From Pictodentalium vernedei (lineage: Eukaryota; Mollusca; Scaphopoda; Dentaliida; Dentaliidae), in NCBI GenBank assembly GCA_031216915.1, contig CM062290.1, positions 253,834,581 through 253,898,580 of the forward strand: DNA of 64,000 nucleotides, written 5' to 3'. A program made the translations under genes and the position numbers. Below the pieces are notes generated by a model, which saw nothing but the letters and a program-made list of their open reading frames with translations, had not been told where the DNA came from and ran no database searches. Positions 10,428 to 21,572 of this stretch are shown piece by piece (positions within the stretch are counted from its first letter, which is position 1; each line of letters begins with the position of its first letter).

Positions 10428-11807
10428 TTACTTGCAATATTTCTTTTTCGTTGTACCAAGATATGTCTGTGCATTGCTTCGGCCACACAAAACAGTTGGC
10501 ACCCTTGGTACCCACACGCCGCATACACTTAACAAAACATTCCGTGCCTTTTCAACATATCCTGGGTACAGTGAGTGTTGGTACGTTACCACTACAAACG
10601 TATTCAAACAATCTGTCTCTCTAACATATTCCAATTCGTCCTCCCTATCTCCCATTTTATCCATATCTGACCGTCCAACCCCTGCCACACTACCACCATT
10701 TCTGTTGGTCACAACTTTCTCAGCTATGCTTAGTAAACACTCCAGTACACATTTATACACTTCCCCTACTTGTCTAGTCTCGTTCTCACTCGTAAACGAC
10801 CCCTTTCGGACAACATCGACCTCCGTGCCTACATCTACACCTTTATTCTTGTCCAATTGTGCGCACTCTGCCACAACACTATCTCCATCAGTCACAACTT
10901 TCTCACCCATGCTGAGTGAACACTCCGATACATGCATATGCACATCGTTTACTTGTTCGGTCTCATTCTCACACAGACATGATCTTTCTCTAACAACATC
11001 GATCTCCATGCTAACATCTACACTTTTACTGTTGCCCAATTGCGCACACTCTGCCACAGCACCATCTCCCTCAGTCACTACTTTCTCAACCATGCTCAGT
11101 AAACACTCCAGTACATCATTATATACACCTCCGTCTCGTCCAGTCACGTTCTCACTCGTAAACGTTCCCTGTCTTATAACATCGACCTCCGTGTCTACAT
11201 CTCTGCCTTTACTCTCGCCCAAGTGTGTGCACTCTGCTAAAGCACTATCTCCCTCAGTCACAACTTTCTCACCCATGCTCAGTGAACACTCTGATATATC
11301 CATATGCGCATCGCTTACTTGATCAGTCTCATTCTCACATATACATGATATCTCTCTAACAACATCGACCTCCATGCCACCATCTACCCATTTACTCTCG
11401 CATTCTGCTGCAGCACCATCTTCTCCACTCACAACGTTATCACCCATGCTCGTTAAACACTCCGACACATCTATATACACAGCTCTTACTTGTTCAGCAT
11501 CGTTCTTACTCATACATGATAACTCCCTAACAACATCAGCCTCCATGCCAGCATCTACACCTTTAATATCGCTCGACTCTTCACACACTGCTATAACACT
11601 ACCATCGCTTAAAACCCCGACCCCCGACACAATAAAACTTGACAACGTACCACACAACCCAGGCTCCTCTCCTCCAGAATCTGTGACGTGCCTATCACTC
11701 TCAACTGTACCCTCATCTAGAGCATTTTGACATGCTGACTTCACCCCCTGTTTCGCCTTCTTGCCACGCGGTGCCACGATACACTGCTTAACTGACTGAC
11801 TTACCAC
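10428..11807 (-). CDS. Acidic tandem-repeat protein, main open frame (459 codons), unknown function
   Basis: I do not recognise this protein. Residues 1-87 are a linker that begins with one copy of a basic motif (VAPRGKK) also repeated upstream. Five repeats of about 61 residues follow, at roughly 88-144, 145-205, 206-266, 267-327 and 328-385. Each has the pattern E-x-DVVR, a Ser/Cys-rich turn, EN-x-T, a V/H-Y/M-x-x-V-S/L-EC-x-x-SM block, EKVVT and AECAQL. Repeats 2 and 4 share SC-x-CENET and HM; repeats 3 and 5 share FTSEN and VY-x-x-VLECLLS. So the array alternates two types. There is no membrane span or signal peptide, and the repeats are Glu/Asp/Val rich. The conserved period (183 bp, divisible by three) implies selection for coding. 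The opposite strand carries a 310-codon shadow frame. It lies inside intron 5 of the MRH receptor gene, on the same strand. Confidence 0.6.
   Translation of the reverse strand: MVSQSVKQCIVAPRGKKAKQGVKSACQNALDEGTVESDRHVTDSGGEEPGLCGTLSSFIVSGVGVLSDGSVIAVCEESSDIKGVDAGMEADVVRELSCMSKNDAEQVRAVYIDVSECLTSMGDNVVSGEDGAAAECESKWVDGGMEVDVVREISCICENETDQVSDAHMDISECSLSMGEKVVTEGDSALAECTHLGESKGRDVDTEVDVIRQGTFTSENVTGRDGGVYNDVLECLLSMVEKVVTEGDGAVAECAQLGNSKSVDVSMEIDVVRERSCLCENETEQVNDVHMHVSECSLSMGEKVVTDGDSVVAECAQLDKNKGVDVGTEVDVVRKGSFTSENETRQVGEVYKCVLECLLSIAEKVVTNRNGGSVAGVGRSDMDKMGDREDELEYVRETDCLNTFVVVTYQHSLYPGYVEKARNVLLSVCGVWVPRVPTVLCGRSNAQTYLGTTKKKYCK
10650..11545 (-). repeat. Five tandem 183-bp repeats inside the repeat-protein frame
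   Basis: The DNA repeats as strongly as the protein. The string acaacatcga(c/t)ctcc recurs about every 183 bp on the plus strand, and so does the catgctcagtgaacactc block. Alternating sequence types imply amplification of a two-repeat (366-bp) unit. Confidence 0.75.
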
Positions 11808-12215
11808 TCAACCTAGACTCACCTCCTTCAGACTCTGTGACATGCTCATCACTCTCCACCAAACCGTCATCTCACACAGTTTTTCATAGACTTCACACCC
11901 TGCTTCGCCATCTTACCACGTGGTGCCACGACACGCTGCTTAACTGTTCTCCCGACTGACTTATCACTCAACCTAGACTCACCTCCTTCAGACTCTATGA
12001 CATGCTCATCACTCTCTACCAACCGTCATCTCGCACGGTTTTACATACAGACTTCACACCCTGCTTCGTCTTCTTACCACGTGGTGCCACGACACGCTGC
12101 TTAACTGTTCTCCCGACTGACTTACCACTCAATCTAGACCCTCCTCCTCTAGACTCTGTGGCATGCTGATCAATCTCAACCGAACTGTCATCTCGTGCAG
12201 TTTCACATGATTCAA
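11760..12215 (-). repeat. Three direct copies of a ~152-161 bp coding repeat
   Basis: The string ccacg(c/t)ggtgccacga recurs at 11764, 11916 and 12077, in otherwise closely similar contexts. The spacings are 152 and 161 bp; the shorter unit lacks a 9-bp piece. Each copy encodes the basic VAPRGKK motif on the minus strand. Neither spacing is a multiple of three, which explains the loss of frame in the middle copy. Confidence 0.7.
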
Positions 12216-12678
12216 ATTTGTGGTTCGGGCAAGCAACACCTAAACTTATACTGCACGAGCAGCTAACATCTATATAGGATATTGAGCGTGCCTTTGACGA
12301 CACTATTTGGTGAAACAGCATTGTACCTCGCACTGCATTCATTGTCACATTGTCTAACAGCTGTTCTCCTTTCATAATGCCATCATCAGATATTAGCATT
12401 GTTGTTTTGCCCATGAAACTGACGAATGACTGTGCTGATGTAATATCACTGCCATATTTAACATCATTGTCCGCTTTGCGTTTTATAGCCCCACCAACGG
12501 CATCCGGAGTTCCTTTTCCTTGCCCGGGTTCAAAAAAGTTCCAAACAACCTTGCGAATCCCGAGCTTGAAGGGTTCAACACGCGAGCGCCGGAAACTTTT
12601 TCGGGGCTTTTGATGGTCCACCTTCAGAAAAGTTTGAAAAATTGATGTGCGCAGATGCGTTTTCCTGGGTTCTGCCAA
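12016..12678 (-). CDS. N-terminal part of the tandem-repeat protein gene (220 codons, frame-broken or spliced)
   Basis: This minus-strand frame lies just upstream of the 459-codon frame and ends in the same repeated motif, a basic stretch with VKQRVVAPRGKK then KQGVKSV. The first ~90 residues are basic and Ser/Lys rich (KAPRK-like composition, IKRKADN). A central part has FHQIVSS and a cysteine cluster (SCSCS, ACPNH, FESC) that could bind metal. The ~155-bp repeat occurs about three times between 12.2 and 11.75 kb. Its middle copy has indels that break the frame between the two open stretches. The gene may therefore be a pseudogene or be spliced here. The ATG at 12678 is only the first in frame. 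Confidence 0.45.
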   Translation of the reverse strand: MAEPRKTHLRTSIFQTFLKVDHQKPRKSFRRSRVEPFKLGIRKVVWNFFEPGQGKGTPDAVGGAIKRKADNDVKYGSDITSAQSFVSFMGKTTMLISDDGIMKGEQLLDNVTMNAVRGTMLFHQIVSSKARSISYIDVSCSCSISLGVACPNHKFESCETARDDSSVEIDQHATESRGGGSRLSGKSVGRTVKQRVVAPRGKKTKQGVKSVCKTVRDDGW

Positions 12679-12833
12679 TAATTACAACGCTAATTTTCAG
12701 TTCCATTTTAGTGATTTTCTCTGTCCGATTTTTTTTCCCTTTTTGCTTTTTGCTGGGCCCCCTGGAACCCTCCATAGCGTCGCCACTGCTTGAGTTCGAA
12801 GTTACATTTACAGATGATTTGCAATACGATAAT

Positions 12834-14162
12834 GTAACATATGGCCTCGCAATGCTGCAATTTGTGATTCAAACACAGAACCACCCCCTCCCATAATCAG
12901 CGAATTGGAATTAACAAACTGGTATGTCATTTAGAGTCATTCTGATATCTCATGTAACACATTGTGTATTTTATGTAACGAACACACAAGCAGTTTGACT
13001 GAAACAAACTAAATCAACATACTTAGCCTTATCTGCCCCATCAGAAGAATGTAACACCTTAGACAATGAAATAAGGACAAATCATAATTTTATTTTAACA
13101 TGCCAAGTAGTTTTTTAAAAAGTGTCTTTGGTGTAACGAAATTACGTATCCCCTGAAACTAAACATTAAATGTTATCCCATTTGACGAAAAAGCATTACG
13201 TTTGAATAAAACTATTTTGCAGCAAATGTTATTTGACAAAAATGTTTAATAGTTGCAGCGAATTTCGACTCTATAGTTCGTTTGATGATAAAGGAAAAAT
13301 GCGTGACAGATGTTTTTCGTCTTTCCAGTAACATTTCCTGTGTTTCCTGTAACGTGACGTGCACTACATGCAACAAACACATAACCAAGTATCAATATAA
13401 TACGGGGAAGCAACACAATTAATTATATCTGCCCCATAACATTGAAGAAACACAGTAAACAAAACACACAGAACTGAATCGTAATTTTATTTTCAAATAT
13501 GAATAGTATTTACAAAATAAATTGTTTTCTGTAACGACAGAACGTATCCCATGTAACGAACATTCATTTGTTATTAGGTTTAATGAAAACCCACTGAGGC
13601 TGTGTGTGGGCACAGGAGGTCTTGCCAACAATCTACAAAATGTTCAACAGTTTCCGCCTTTTTCGACTGATTATTTCACACATTTAGTAGACCAAAATTA
13701 ATCCCAGATTATATTTGTCTTTCTCGTAACGATTTTTGTCTTTAATATAACAATTTAGGCCGTTACAGAAGAGACCGTTACTGGAACTACGCACAGGTCG
13801 TCAAATCGTTATACCATAATGATTTCTCCCACCGTGGCGAAGAACATGTTGCCATGGAAAGCACTCAGTGGCGGCTGTTCAAAACCATTTTTGTAGCATT
13901 GAGACCTCAACTTATGGTGACAAAATTCGCGTTACGTAACATTTGATACGTCCCTAAACTGTACGCCCTGGGGTGAACCTGTCTAACGAATACCACTCGC
14001 GAATACTTTGACAATTCACTAAACTGCATTTCCTTTCGACCTGTTGACGTCCCGATGTTTTAGACAGGATGTGACCTATTTTCATATCGGCAGGGAACTC
14101 TTATTTTGCTATGGTAGCTGTTCGTTACAGGAGATACATTGAGTTGGGGTACATAATGTAAC
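12834..14162. repeat. Right cluster of GTAAC motifs
   Basis: GTAAC occurs at 12834, 12954, 12975, 13051, 13134, 13328, 13349, 13531, 13553, 13726, 13935 and 14158, often as TGTAAC(G/A)(A/C)A. GTTAC occurs only five times in the same stretch. No gene is visible in this 1.3 kb. Confidence 0.55.
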
Positions 14163-14454
14163 ATTTTTTTTCAAGCAAAATATGTGCGTTGATGGTATTT
14201 TGTTGACTATATTATAGGGAAAGGACCGAATCGTGGTTTAATACGAGAAATGTATAAAAAGAAAAGTATACTATCTCGAGAAGATGAAAATATCTCAGAA
14301 ATTTAATTTTGGGACACATAATTTTGAACAAAATTAGCTATTCAGGCGCATTGAAAAGTGAAAATATCGAACTCAGGAAGGTAGGTTAGAGATTTAATTG
14401 AAAGCACATGCTGCTATACATACTTCAAGCCACTGTTCGTCAACTTATTATAAG

Positions 14455-14601
14455 TTATGGGGCTTTCAGTGGGTGGATATGGTGTGATATCAGGATATCA
14501 GGCGAAGTGAGATCAATATTAGGCAAGGCCGAAGGCCGAGCCTAATATTGATCTTGCTGAGCCTTATATCACACCATCTCCGCCCACTGAAAGCCCCATA
14601 A
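14455..14601. repeat. Palindrome, ~70-bp arms
   Basis: ttatggggctttcagtgggt pairs with acccactgaaagccccataa-type sequence at the right. The centre is ggccgaaggcc flanked by atcaatatta and its complement. Confidence 0.85.
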
Positions 14602-15244
14602 CATATTTATTATGCCAGTCCTTTGAAAGAGACACAACCATAAGTGTACCCAGATTCCTAGCGCAAATATTCTGTTATCACTATCAGGGAATTTCCCGGT
14701 TTTACGTCATGTAAAGGTCACGCTAGTAGCAGGCACTGAAACAACGGAATTTTCTTCTCAATAAACAGGAATTTATATTAACAATTCACAACTTTAATTC
14801 AGTATTAAGTACTGGAAAAATAAAACAACTGTAACAAATGGATTAAAAATTCTTTCAAGAAGGTAAGTGGAAACAGTAAAATTCATTATTTGTTGTTAAT
14901 GGTGATATTAATGTTTCTTTTCATGTCGTGTTAGTGGTTTATTTATTGTATTTATTTACATTTGTTTATTAAAATTTCTCAAAGACTGGAAGACACGTAT
15001 TATAGCTGTACGTTGCTCAACAGACGCACACACGCACAATTATTTGTTGTTCGTTGAACACGCGATATTAGGAAAAACATCGAATCGAGCGTTGGATGTC
15101 AAAACAAAATGTCGGAACTGACTGTATATAAGCTCTATATACGGTTAGCTCGATGATACACAGTCTCATATACGGTCTCTAGATACTGAAGCTGATTGGT
15201 CAATAACAATTACTGGCATAAATAAATACGATATATGGGATGGG

Positions 15245-15396
15245 AGGGTCCAGGGACAAAAAATGCACACAATCTGATATTGACTAATAAACGATTGGGT
15301 GGACTTGGTTGGACATTACAGTTTGTCAATGTTGCGGTCACGGTTAGCTACTGTGCAGAAAATGTGACATTAAACACCAATAAATATATAGCGTAA
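15245..15396 (+). mobile_element. SINE-like 'ggacccagtcac' family, 3' part
   Basis: aaacgattgggtggacttgg, gcggtcacggttagctactg and gtgacattaaacaccaataa. Confidence 0.5.
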
Positions 15397-15643
15397 AACA
15401 TGAAAAGGTGATGTCTTGATATTTTCGGCTCAGAAAGGTACAAGTACAATATAATTTTGTGTGATTTAGCTGGTAATTCTGAAAAAATCATGCACGTTGC
15501 CGATAGATGCCCTCCTGTTCATTTTTCTCTCCTATTTGATTCAACCACTCACCTCTGTGCGAATGGACCGTTGAAACGCTCATTGATCACAAACAGAAAA
15601 AGGCCTCACCGACTGCCATCTTACTTGGATTCTGGGATAATTG

Positions 15644-16167
15644 TTATTATGCCATGATTACCTATTCTACTATATATGAAAAGCCTATGATATAAATTTT
15701 TGCCTTATACACCAACTGTGGTGAACACGTCAGCAATGCGATTTTCAATAGTTAAAATTTACACCTACAGTGGAACTACATCAAAGGCGACCTTTAGTGA
15801 CATCGACCTGAACACGAACTTGTCTAAATTTATCGCACGACGCCTCGCGAAGGGTGAAATGAAAGTGGCAATTATTTATTAAGTTTTTAAATGTTTTTAC
15901 GCCATAAAACGCCAAAAAATAACAAACATGCATTGTCTCGTGTTAATAAAGCATCCATAACTCGAAACAGTATGTTATTATGTTATTGAAATGAAAAAGC
16001 CCCTGCTTCTTTTTCTCTCTCGTTTTGGTGATAAAATTGACAGCGGAAGTACCGCCCACCGATCCTCATGTAAACAAAAGCAAATTCCCACGTATGTAAG
16101 GCTCCTGCCCAGTAAAAGCGAGAAAAAATAATAGCAACTCTTAATAATCTGACGATCATGGTATAAA
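15644..16167. mobile_element. ttataccatgat element, copy 2 (reverse orientation)
   Basis: It matches 4594-5090 in reverse: atgccatgattacc at the left, gacgatcatggtataa at the right. The adjoining palindrome (16170-16252) follows. Small open frames here are part of the element. Confidence 0.7.
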
Positions 16168-16169
16168 TA

Positions 16170-16252
16170 AAATGTACCCAATGTGGCTGGTGTACCAAAT
16201 GTTCACCGCTCGTGGTGAACATTTGGTACACCAAGCTACTTTGGGGATATTC
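16170..16252. repeat. Palindrome of the accaagctac family, short form
   Basis: Arms of ggtgtaccaaatgttcacc around cgctcg, next to copy 2 of the ttataccatgat element. Confidence 0.75.
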
Positions 16253-16369
16253 TATATTTTTAAAATTGTTGTTTGAAGATACTCAACAACAATGAATTTC
16301 TTGAAAGTGTTTAATTGAAAATGCCTGTAAATCGCAGATCGTTTTTAAAGAACATATTTTGATATCTGG

Positions 16370-16868
16370 GAAAAGTGTATCTGTGCGCGCAAACGAGACG
16401 CTTATTGTGGATGTAATGGGGGGCTTCATTGTTTTTTTGTTTTTTTTAACCCTTCACCTAATATGAAAAGCAGACGACACTTGCAAAAAAAAATTCTTGA
16501 ATAGATATTATTTTCATTTTGTTTGCCTCAAAAACATAGGTTATGACCCCTCACTGGAACGAGCTCGTTCCAATGAGGAGTCATAACTTAGTTTTAGAAA
16601 CAAAAAAAATGAAAATTAATTGGCGATTTTTTAGAATAGCGCTGACCGTTACGTTAGGTAAAGGGTTACATTATATAATTATTGTTAATAATGAAAAGTA
16701 ATAAACAGAGTAATCGCTTGACTGGACTGATTACGTGAAAGAATTCACGAGGCGAGGGACTATATTGTAAAACACTCGTGCGCATTCGCGCACTCGTGTT
16801 TGTACAACGTCTCTCACCTCTCATGAATTATTTCACGTAACAAGTCCAGTCAAATGATTACTTTTACT
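16370..16868 (+). repeat. Composite repeat copy 1 (foldback plus adjoining palindrome)
   Basis: About 500 bp matches 52650-53165. It comprises gtgcgcgcaaa and tggatgtaatgggg before the TTAA foldback, tataattattgttaata after it, then a palindrome (gactggact ... agtccagtc) around gcgcattcgcgca. Confidence 0.75.
16446..16669. mobile_element. TTAA foldback, family 1A
   Basis: Ends ttaacccttcacctaa and taggtaaagggtta. The core is a short palindrome around gaacgagctcgttc flanked by tcataac and its complement. Confidence 0.8.
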
Positions 16869-16989
16869 CTCAAGTCAACAGGTTGATTTTAAGTATTCTG
16901 GTTTTTATAACTTAGTTATTACTGTTTCGACTGCTCTTGATTTTAGGTTTTGTTGTGATTGTTTCATATTTTATTCAATTAATTTTAAT

Positions 16990-17080
16990 TCATGCTTTAC
17001 ACTTGTTGTCTGTGTAGTTTTCTCGTCCCGATATAGCCTTAGCTGCTGATGTGGCGTTAAGCAACAATAAATAAATAACT
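16990..17080 (+). repeat. Repeat tail, 'ctgctgatgtggcgtta' type
   Basis: tctcgtcccgatatagcc and gctgatgtggcgttaagcaa, ending aataaataaataa. A relative is at 40325-40385. Probably the 3' tail of an otherwise lost LINE or SINE. Confidence 0.4.
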
Positions 17081-17089
17081 ATTACTCTC

Positions 17090-18380
17090 TATGTAATGCT
17101 AAAGCATTGCAAAGTCTTGTTGCACTCAAGAGACAAGTTTATCAGTTTTATTAATTTGAGTCAAATATCAGACATAAACCATTTAATTTTCATTTTTTTA
17201 AAGTTTTCATTGCTTATAAAAAGAGAGCATGCGGGAGTCAATGGCCCATGCGTGAGGGCTTGAGAAACAGATTTTTAACTTTTGTACCCTTATTAGTGAC
17301 AAAAACGCGTTTCAATGCTGAAAAGGTGGTACTAGTTTATGTGTTAGGAAAACACAACAAGTTTTGATAAAGATAAACCGGTTAGGTTCCATTCTACATT
17401 TTACCAAACATTTCCAAAAGGGCATGCCATACCTTCTGTTTCAAAGCAAATATGTTTTATCTTAGTTGTCTAACTCATGACAAGTACTATATTTTCCAAA
17501 TCCACAAAGAACCTATAGAATAATTCTATAATACTATCTGACAAAGTAGAAATAAACAATCTGAAGCTGGAAGAAATAACTCACTGGCAAATGCAAGGCT
17601 TCAATCTGAACAACCGCATCAGAAAAATGTCGAAATCAGTCATTTTCTGTCAACCAGCAGCCCCAAAAGCAGAATTCAGCAACAATCCTTCACATTTACC
17701 CATGCAACATACCATAATCCTCTGTTTTTAAAAGGTGATTGTTTTATATGTTTCCATCTCATTTGTCCGTAACACGCCTGGCAACAACTAACTGCATTAA
17801 AACATGGTAAATTTTTCGAAATTACTGTTTTCCATAATACCAATGGAAAATTCCATCCATGCATCAGGCCCCAACACTGTGGCCAAAACCTTATATTATG
17901 TTGCTCCATAATTACATAGCTGATTCTAAAATACATTTCCAATTTACGTGGCATCAATTTCAACACATGCCGTCAGAATTTTAATTCCGAGGACAAAACT
18001 GCAGAGTAGAAAATTACTCCGTGACTAGTCACAAAGCAACAGCTGTAAAGTTCTCAAACGTCATCAATGGGAGGAGAGATACCTCCTTGATTGATTTGAT
18101 GCAATCTGGAGGAGGGGGTAGGGGGTGGGGGTGGAAGAGATTCATTTACGACATTTTCTCTGTTGTTTCAGCAATCCACCTGTATGGATATCAATGGTAG
18201 TCCCACCCCCTCCTCCATCCCTCGTCGTGTTGGTCGTAATACAAAGGTTCTGAACTCAGTAACCTCGACGCTGTTGACATTTTACCCGCGAGAAGTCAAC
18301 AGACAGAATGGTACGTTATCGCTTGGGAGTAAACAAAATAGTCTACATTAATAGTTAACTTAAATACCAATAAATAAATA
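17090..18380. other. No supported feature (intron 5)
   Basis: A 96-codon minus-strand frame at 17676-17966 has no splice sites or family resemblance. A G-rich run lies at 18110-18135. Confidence 0.4.
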
Positions 18381-18562
18381 TTATTACCATTATGTGGATT
18401 ACAAAATATGTATCCGAGTCGAGCTCCGGGTTCTGAGGGTAGATCACGACTCGTCGTGATCTGTCCTTAGAACCCGGAGCGAGTTCGACTCGTCGTGAAC
18501 TGCCCTTAGAACTCGGAGTGAGACTCCGATACATATTTTGTACATCCACATAATGGTAATAA
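18381..18562. repeat. Palindrome with two internal hairpins
   Basis: The outer arms ttattaccattatgtgga and tccacataatggtaataa enclose repeated cttagaac(c/t)cggag blocks and two hairpin loops (gatcacgactcgtcgtgatc and gttcgactcgtcgtgaac). Confidence 0.85.
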
Positions 18563-18639
18563 TCATTTTATCTTACAATATATTGGGGGATAAGTCAAGA
18601 AAGTAGACGAATATATAACGAACTATTTGTTCGTACGGA

Positions 18640-18740
18640 TGAACAAAAAGAAAAAAATGGAACTCACGCAAAAGGAACGTGCTTGTATCCGACCCCCTGA
18701 TAGAAACATCTGTATCATGGGGTCGGATTCACGACAGTTG
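18640..18740. repeat. Short imperfect hairpin
   Basis: gtatccgaccccctgata pairs loosely with tatcatggggtcggat. Confidence 0.5.
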
Positions 18741-19348
18741 CGGAATTAATACAGACAAAATACATGTTGATTGTACGATAAATAAATATAAATAGTTGAT
18801 TTTCTCAATGTCCATACAGAGGGATACACAAGTGATGCTTTCCGAAATTGAGATATAGGGGAACGGAGGCTTATCATTCCTGCAAATATTGATCGGCGAT
18901 ATACCTCGTTCGGAGATTGCACGCGAGAGGATATTCCTCTCTGTGAAAGTGTAGGGGATGGGTGGTGCGGGGAACTTTAGAAATATATTAATGAAAAGGC
19001 GCATTCTTGTTGATTTTCTGCAGTGAATTTCATTAGTCCGATTGCCTGATAATTAGGATGCTTCAGTATCCCTTTGTTTTATTGAGAAAAATGATGTAAA
19101 AAACACCCGGTGAGATAAGACTGAGTCCCGAACCAAATCAAACGTGCGTGCAACATACCAACGATGTCACTTTCGTGACGTCATTCTGTGTATTTATATC
19201 CGACCATATATATATCATCGTATCATTTTAAACCACTGCCTATGATTTTCAATGGAGCAAGCTCAAAAGGATCAGTACAAGGAAGTGTCAAAGGGAATCG
19301 TTTGAAAAAGAAAATAGAAAACACCCAAGTATGAATGAGAATTTGGTG

Positions 19349-19716
19349 GGGGAGCTCGGTGGCTCAGTAGGTAGAGGTGCAGGCTGCAAGCCGAGAGGTC
19401 CTCGGTTCGAATCCCACCTGCGGCAACCGCGTTGTGTCCTTGGGCAAGACACTTCATCCCCATTGCCCGTGTGGGGGCACGATGACGCCGTGTACTAAGG
19501 CGTACTGCACGTCGATGGTACGCATGTCTTCAACCAATCTAACCCTGCCTGTTCCGCAGTGCGGAGTTACGATGTTGGGGAGCTGGCAGCTGCTCGTCGT
19601 TGCTCGGTGGTTCTCTCCGGGTACTCCGGCTTCCTCCACCCGTCAAACTGTCACGGTCATGATTAGCCATTGTGCACAAATATGTGACCTTAAACATCAA
19701 TAAATAAATAAATGAA
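19349..19716 (+). mobile_element. tRNA-derived SINE, best-preserved copy
   Basis: Clear promoter boxes (ggtggctcagtaggtag; ggttcgaatccc), body with gttgtgtccttgggcaagac, and tail attgtgcacaaatatgtgac ending in (aataaata). It lies in the 19.7-kb side of intron 5, close to exon 5. Confidence 0.85.
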
Positions 19717-19746
19717 TGAGAATTTGTATAATTCTTGTGGACTTAC

Positions 19747-19850
19747 ACAATAATTAACATGGTACCGATAGATAGGCCTCCATCTGTTTTCTCAGGACGA
19801 GTGTTTGGACAAACTCCTGGACACGCACACTCACTTTGAAGAACCATTAC
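19747..19850 (-). CDS. MRH receptor exon 5: end of MRH domain and start of membrane span
   Basis: This 104-bp exon starts after catcaacag and ends at TTGT|GTAAGT. It codes for VMVLQSECACPGVCP, closing the Cys-rich domain, then a short linker and GLSIGTMLIIV, the first half of the transmembrane helix. The CACP motif preceding a G-L-S-x-G membrane entry is characteristic of the invertebrate MRH receptors. It ends with two bases (GT), completed to Val by exon 6. Confidence 0.8.
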
Positions 19851-19889
19851 CTGTTGATGAAAACCAAAGGACTAGAAGCGCCCATTGCC

Positions 19890-20395
19890 AAAATATTCTT
19901 GAATAACTGATGATTTTTTTTTTTATTTTGCAATTTTCTGTTGTTTTGGGGATAAACAAAATGAATTCATAATATTCTCATCGAAATCACAGTCCTAATG
20001 GTCATCTCCTCTGTATGGAATTCATATTTGAGGCAATTCAAAATGACTAGATAGTCATTTCGTGTGTGGAATAGAAAACCTGAGAGAATTCAAGCGGACT
20101 TAACTCCTCGCATGCTACTGACGGGTATTCCTGCCCAGGACAATATTTCTCTTGCTACTGAAATTAGTATGATTTGGGCACATTTAATTAACTTGTGCCC
20201 CTGTAAATTGCATGTCTGTTTTCACCATTGATTTCTTGAATTAAATTTAGATGAATTTTTCATGAAATCTAGTTATGGCTGCTTCACAGCAGCCATGACG
20301 AGATTTGGTGAAAAATATCTTGAAAATACTCAGCGGGATAAATTTGATGCTCTGTAAAAAATGCAAAAACCTTCCTTACGAATATTGAACAATAA
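19890..20395. repeat. Palindrome-bearing repeat F, copy 2 (inverted)
   Basis: gctactgacgggtattcctg and the hairpin gaaatctagttatggctgct ... gacgagattt (20258-20312) correspond to copy 1. Confidence 0.55.
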
Positions 20396-20624
20396 AGAGT
20401 GCTAAGCTCATACAGATGCTAAAGCACTCAGACCACCAGTCTAACTCAGTAATTAAATTGACGCTTCCGTTACCGAGAACCAGTCTAGCACACACACGGG
20501 AAGCAAAAATCGTCTTTCTAGATCTGAAACCCAAACCGAGTCTCTAAATGACTGCTGTATACCCCCTCTGATTTTCGTAGCAACTTTGTTTTCCCATTCT
20601 GCCGAAGAGGTGACAGATTACTGT

Positions 20625-20912
20625 GATGTGGCGCGGGGGTGCAGGCAACAAGCCGAGAGGTTTTCGGTTCGAATCTCACCTGCGGCAATCGCGTTGTGTT
20701 CTAGTGCAAGACACTTCACCCCCATTTCCCACGTGGGAGCACGGTGGCGTTGTGTACTAAGGCGTAATGCACGTCGATGGTGTACTTGTCTTCAACCAAC
20801 GCTAACTCTGCTTGTGTGGAGTTAGTATGCTGGAGAGACTGACAGTTGCTCGCCGTTGTTCGGTGGTTGTCTCCGGGTACTCCGGCTTCCTCCACCCGTA
20901 AAACTTGAAATT
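20625..20912 (+). mobile_element. tRNA-derived SINE, 3'-truncated
   Basis: Box B ggttcgaatctc and the conserved body are present. It stops at cacccgtaaaact without an A-rich tail. Confidence 0.75.
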
Positions 20913-21572
20913 AAAATTGTACGTGACAGAAATGATTTTTTTCCACAGCGTCTGTCTTGATCATTGATCGGTAATTCTGGTACTACTTTCGAATGTACCC
21001 ATCTCTATTTGGGCATCAAAGCACCATAAACCGAACTGCAACTACAATCGAATTAAGACTGCTGGAGTCAGGCTATACTTGTCGATGTTTTTAGCGAACC
21101 AGCTCTATAGCCGACGATCAACAATACTTAAGTGGCAGATTTTACATGCCTGAAGAGAACAATTCCAATAGATCGCTCGGATAGGCTGTGGTCTAGGTCT
21201 TTGTGGTCTCCTTTGCTTCTTCCTCTTTTTCACCTTTCGGGCAGCTGGAAAGTACCAGTGTATTGCTAATGTAGTTGTAAAGGGTTGGTAAATCACACAC
21301 CGTCCCCGCACACCTTCGGCCCACTAAAACTATCCATCTGTTGCTGCTCCAAATCTCTTTGGTTTTTATTTTTGTAGGGATAGTGTTGAAATAAGCATTA
21401 ACCCTTTGAACCCTGGTGGGATCTTCCCTGTCAGCTAACCGGTATCAATTGGAAGAGTCCATATTTATTATCTGGGGGTAAACCCATTTATATTTTCAAC
21501 GCGTAGACCGTAGACTGCACGTTGAAAATATTGATTGGGCTATCCCACACATTCACTTAGCAGTCATCTTAC

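Noticed and set aside
10390..11730. Long plus-strand frames (310 and 118 codons) rich in Ser/Thr/Pro
   Set aside because: They are the antisense of the minus-strand repeat protein; a repeat with a period divisible by three keeps several frames open. The minus-strand repeats look more like protein.
17676..17966. 96-codon minus-strand frame in intron 5
   Set aside because: No splice signals, no family resemblance; length is not unusual for A/T-poor chance frames.
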